From NCBI GenBank assembly GCA_937888775.1, contig CALAQT010000561.1, positions 1 to 32,793 of the forward strand: a DNA stretch of 32,793 nucleotides, given 5' to 3'. The notes under the pieces were generated by a model. The model did no database searches and was not told where the DNA came from. It saw nothing but the letters and a program-made list of their open reading frames with translations. Shown piece by piece: positions 31,674 through 32,793 of the stretch. Every line of letters starts with the position of its first letter. Positions within the stretch are counted from its first letter, which is position 1. The stretch is from an uncultured Actinomycetes bacterium. GTDB lineage: Bacteria; Actinomycetota; Thermoleophilia; Solirubrobacterales; Solirubrobacteraceae. The translations under genes were made by a program, and so were the position numbers.

Positions 31674-32600
31674 ATGAAACGTCGAACTGATGCGCCGAAG
31701 GCGCGAGGTCGCGGCACGCCTCGAGCGATGCTTCTCGGAGCGTCCGCCGCGATTACGACGGTCGGCTGCGGCGCTTCCGTCAAGACCGTCACATCGACCG
31801 TGACGGTGACCACCGGTGGTAGTAAGACTGGGCTAACGAGCGGTCTGAGTGGCGGTCACCACGTGCTCAAAGGGTTGGTGCTCACAGAGACCGTCGGCGG
31901 CGGCTACGTGCCCCAAGAGGCCGCATTCCTTCAAGAGCTCTCTCAGGTCGCTGTGTACGCGGACGGCCGCATCTATTCGGTGCAAGCATCCCCGGACAAC
32001 GCCAGCGTGGTACCAGTCATGATCTCGCTGGTGGAACGAGACGTGCCGGTTAGCACCGTGAATCGCATCGTGAACGAAGCCCAGGCGGCTGGCGTCACGA
32101 ACCATCCGCCCAACCTCGGACAGCCAGGCATAACCGATCAGGACACAACGACCGTAACCGTGACCTCTGACGGCCACACCTGGACGCAGAGTGCCTACGC
32201 GCTCGGCTACTCCCAAGGATTGACGTCGGACCAGGTGGCGGCCCGCCGACGCCTCGACAAGTTCTCAACCCAGCTGACCCGGCTGGGGACCAACCTGGGG
32301 CCCGGCTCCGCCGTCCACGCGTATACGCCAACTTCACTTTCCGTCCTCGCTGAGCCGGCTAACGGGGGGACGCCCGCTCGAACAATCGTCGCGCCGTTGC
32401 CGCTGGACACACTAAGCCAGTCTGGATGTGTAGGCGTTGTCGGTCGCCGTAGCGTGGCGCGGGTCATTGCGCTCGCGGCCAGAGCCACGCCGGAGACCGT
32501 CTGGGCTAGCGCCGGGCGCCGCTGGCGACTCGTCATCCGCCCGGACCTACCGGGTGAGAAGCCGTGTCGGCACGCGTCCGACACAGGAACCATCAACTGA
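31674..32600 (+). CDS. Putative lipoprotein, unknown function (308 aa)
   Basis: ATG 31674 (a TTG lies directly before it). Basic N-terminus KRRTDAPKARGRGTPRAM, then a short hydrophobic segment ending in a lipobox-like ITTVGC, so Cys at about residue 32 may be lipidated. A Thr/Ser/Val-rich linker (SVKTVTSTVTVTTGGS) follows. The folded part has beta-strand text such as VLKGLVLTETVGGGYVPQEA, VAVYADGRIYSVQASPD and TTVTVTSDGHTWTQSAYALG. Recognisable as an exported actinobacterial protein but no family known to me. Confidence 0.6.
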   Translation: MKRRTDAPKARGRGTPRAMLLGASAAITTVGCGASVKTVTSTVTVTTGGSKTGLTSGLSGGHHVLKGLVLTETVGGGYVPQEAAFLQELSQVAVYADGRIYSVQASPDNASVVPVMISLVERDVPVSTVNRIVNEAQAAGVTNHPPNLGQPGITDQDTTTVTVTSDGHTWTQSAYALGYSQGLTSDQVAARRRLDKFSTQLTRLGTNLGPGSAVHAYTPTSLSVLAEPANGGTPARTIVAPLPLDTLSQSGCVGVVGRRSVARVIALAARATPETVWASAGRRWRLVIRPDLPGEKPCRHASDTGTIN

Positions 32601-32793
32601 TGACGGAGCCCGAGTTATCCGTCGCCGCGCAGAGACCGCTTCGACAACCGGCGGCAGATGTGTGGAGCCCTCCCCCCGTGCATAAACCTGCTTGGAGTTG
32701 GTCGTCGAACCGACGTCCGGGAGTGCAGGAAGGCGCGTTAGCCCGGAACATTCAGTAAGGGTGTGAGAGGTACTCGGGGGCTTCCCCTCGGCG
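32601..32793. other. Right edge, no gene recognised
   Basis: About 190 bases with only short open frames. Nothing could be assigned. Confidence 0.4.

Noticed and set aside
1..32793. CRISPR arrays, tRNA and rRNA genes
   Set aside because: No regularly spaced direct repeats and no cloverleaf or rRNA-like sequence seen on either strand.

Overview
The window is high-GC DNA whose genes read as an actinobacterium, most like the Solirubrobacterales/Thermoleophilia. The guess rests on many small secreted Cys-containing proteins of unknown function, GTG/TTG starts, and ISL3, IS110, IS1380, IS1634 and IS256 transposases of actinobacterial style. No rRNA, tRNA or housekeeping gene was seen, so the assignment is inference.

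Layout. 1-3.4 kb: a serine recombinase, two small exported proteins (one broken by an in-frame amber codon) and a degenerate repeat module. 3.4-10.1 kb: a mobile-element mosaic with a complete ISL3 element (both inverted repeats and a 7 bp target duplication), an intact IS110-type transposase, a second IS110 fragment preceded by a long hairpin that is a bridge-RNA candidate, a truncated tyrosine integrase, a gene remnant cut at both ends, and pieces of two IS1380 transposases joined head to head. 10.2-18.7 kb: the most coherent native block. It holds an MBOAT O-acyltransferase followed by a membrane-anchored SGNH/DUF459 protein and a secreted protein with two SGNH domains, plus two single-domain secreted SGNH paralogs just upstream, interleaved with two exported proteins on the other strand. 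18.8-24.7 kb: small secreted proteins interrupted by IS1634 and IS256 copies; at least three host genes here are truncated or frameshifted. 24.8-27.4 kb: a small secreted protein, an operon of a catalytic-domain-only tyrosine recombinase with two overlapping small genes and a nest of inverted/direct repeats just upstream of it, then a transposase C-terminal fragment. 27.4-28.4 kb: a frameshifted DNA methyltransferase remnant and an IS110 fragment. 28.5-32.8 kb: a zinc-ribbon membrane protein translationally coupled to a class A beta-lactamase-like exported serine hydrolase, a repeat-module protein and a putative lipoprotein.

How it works together. The MBOAT/SGNH block is best read as a cell-envelope glycan O-acylation system. 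The MBOAT moves acyl groups across the membrane, and several SGNH proteins with complete Ser-Asn-Asp/His motif sets act outside as transferases or esterases. The number of SGNH paralogs (five domains in four proteins around one MBOAT) is the most unusual native feature. The rest is dominated by insertion, truncation and relic formation, typical of an accessory region.
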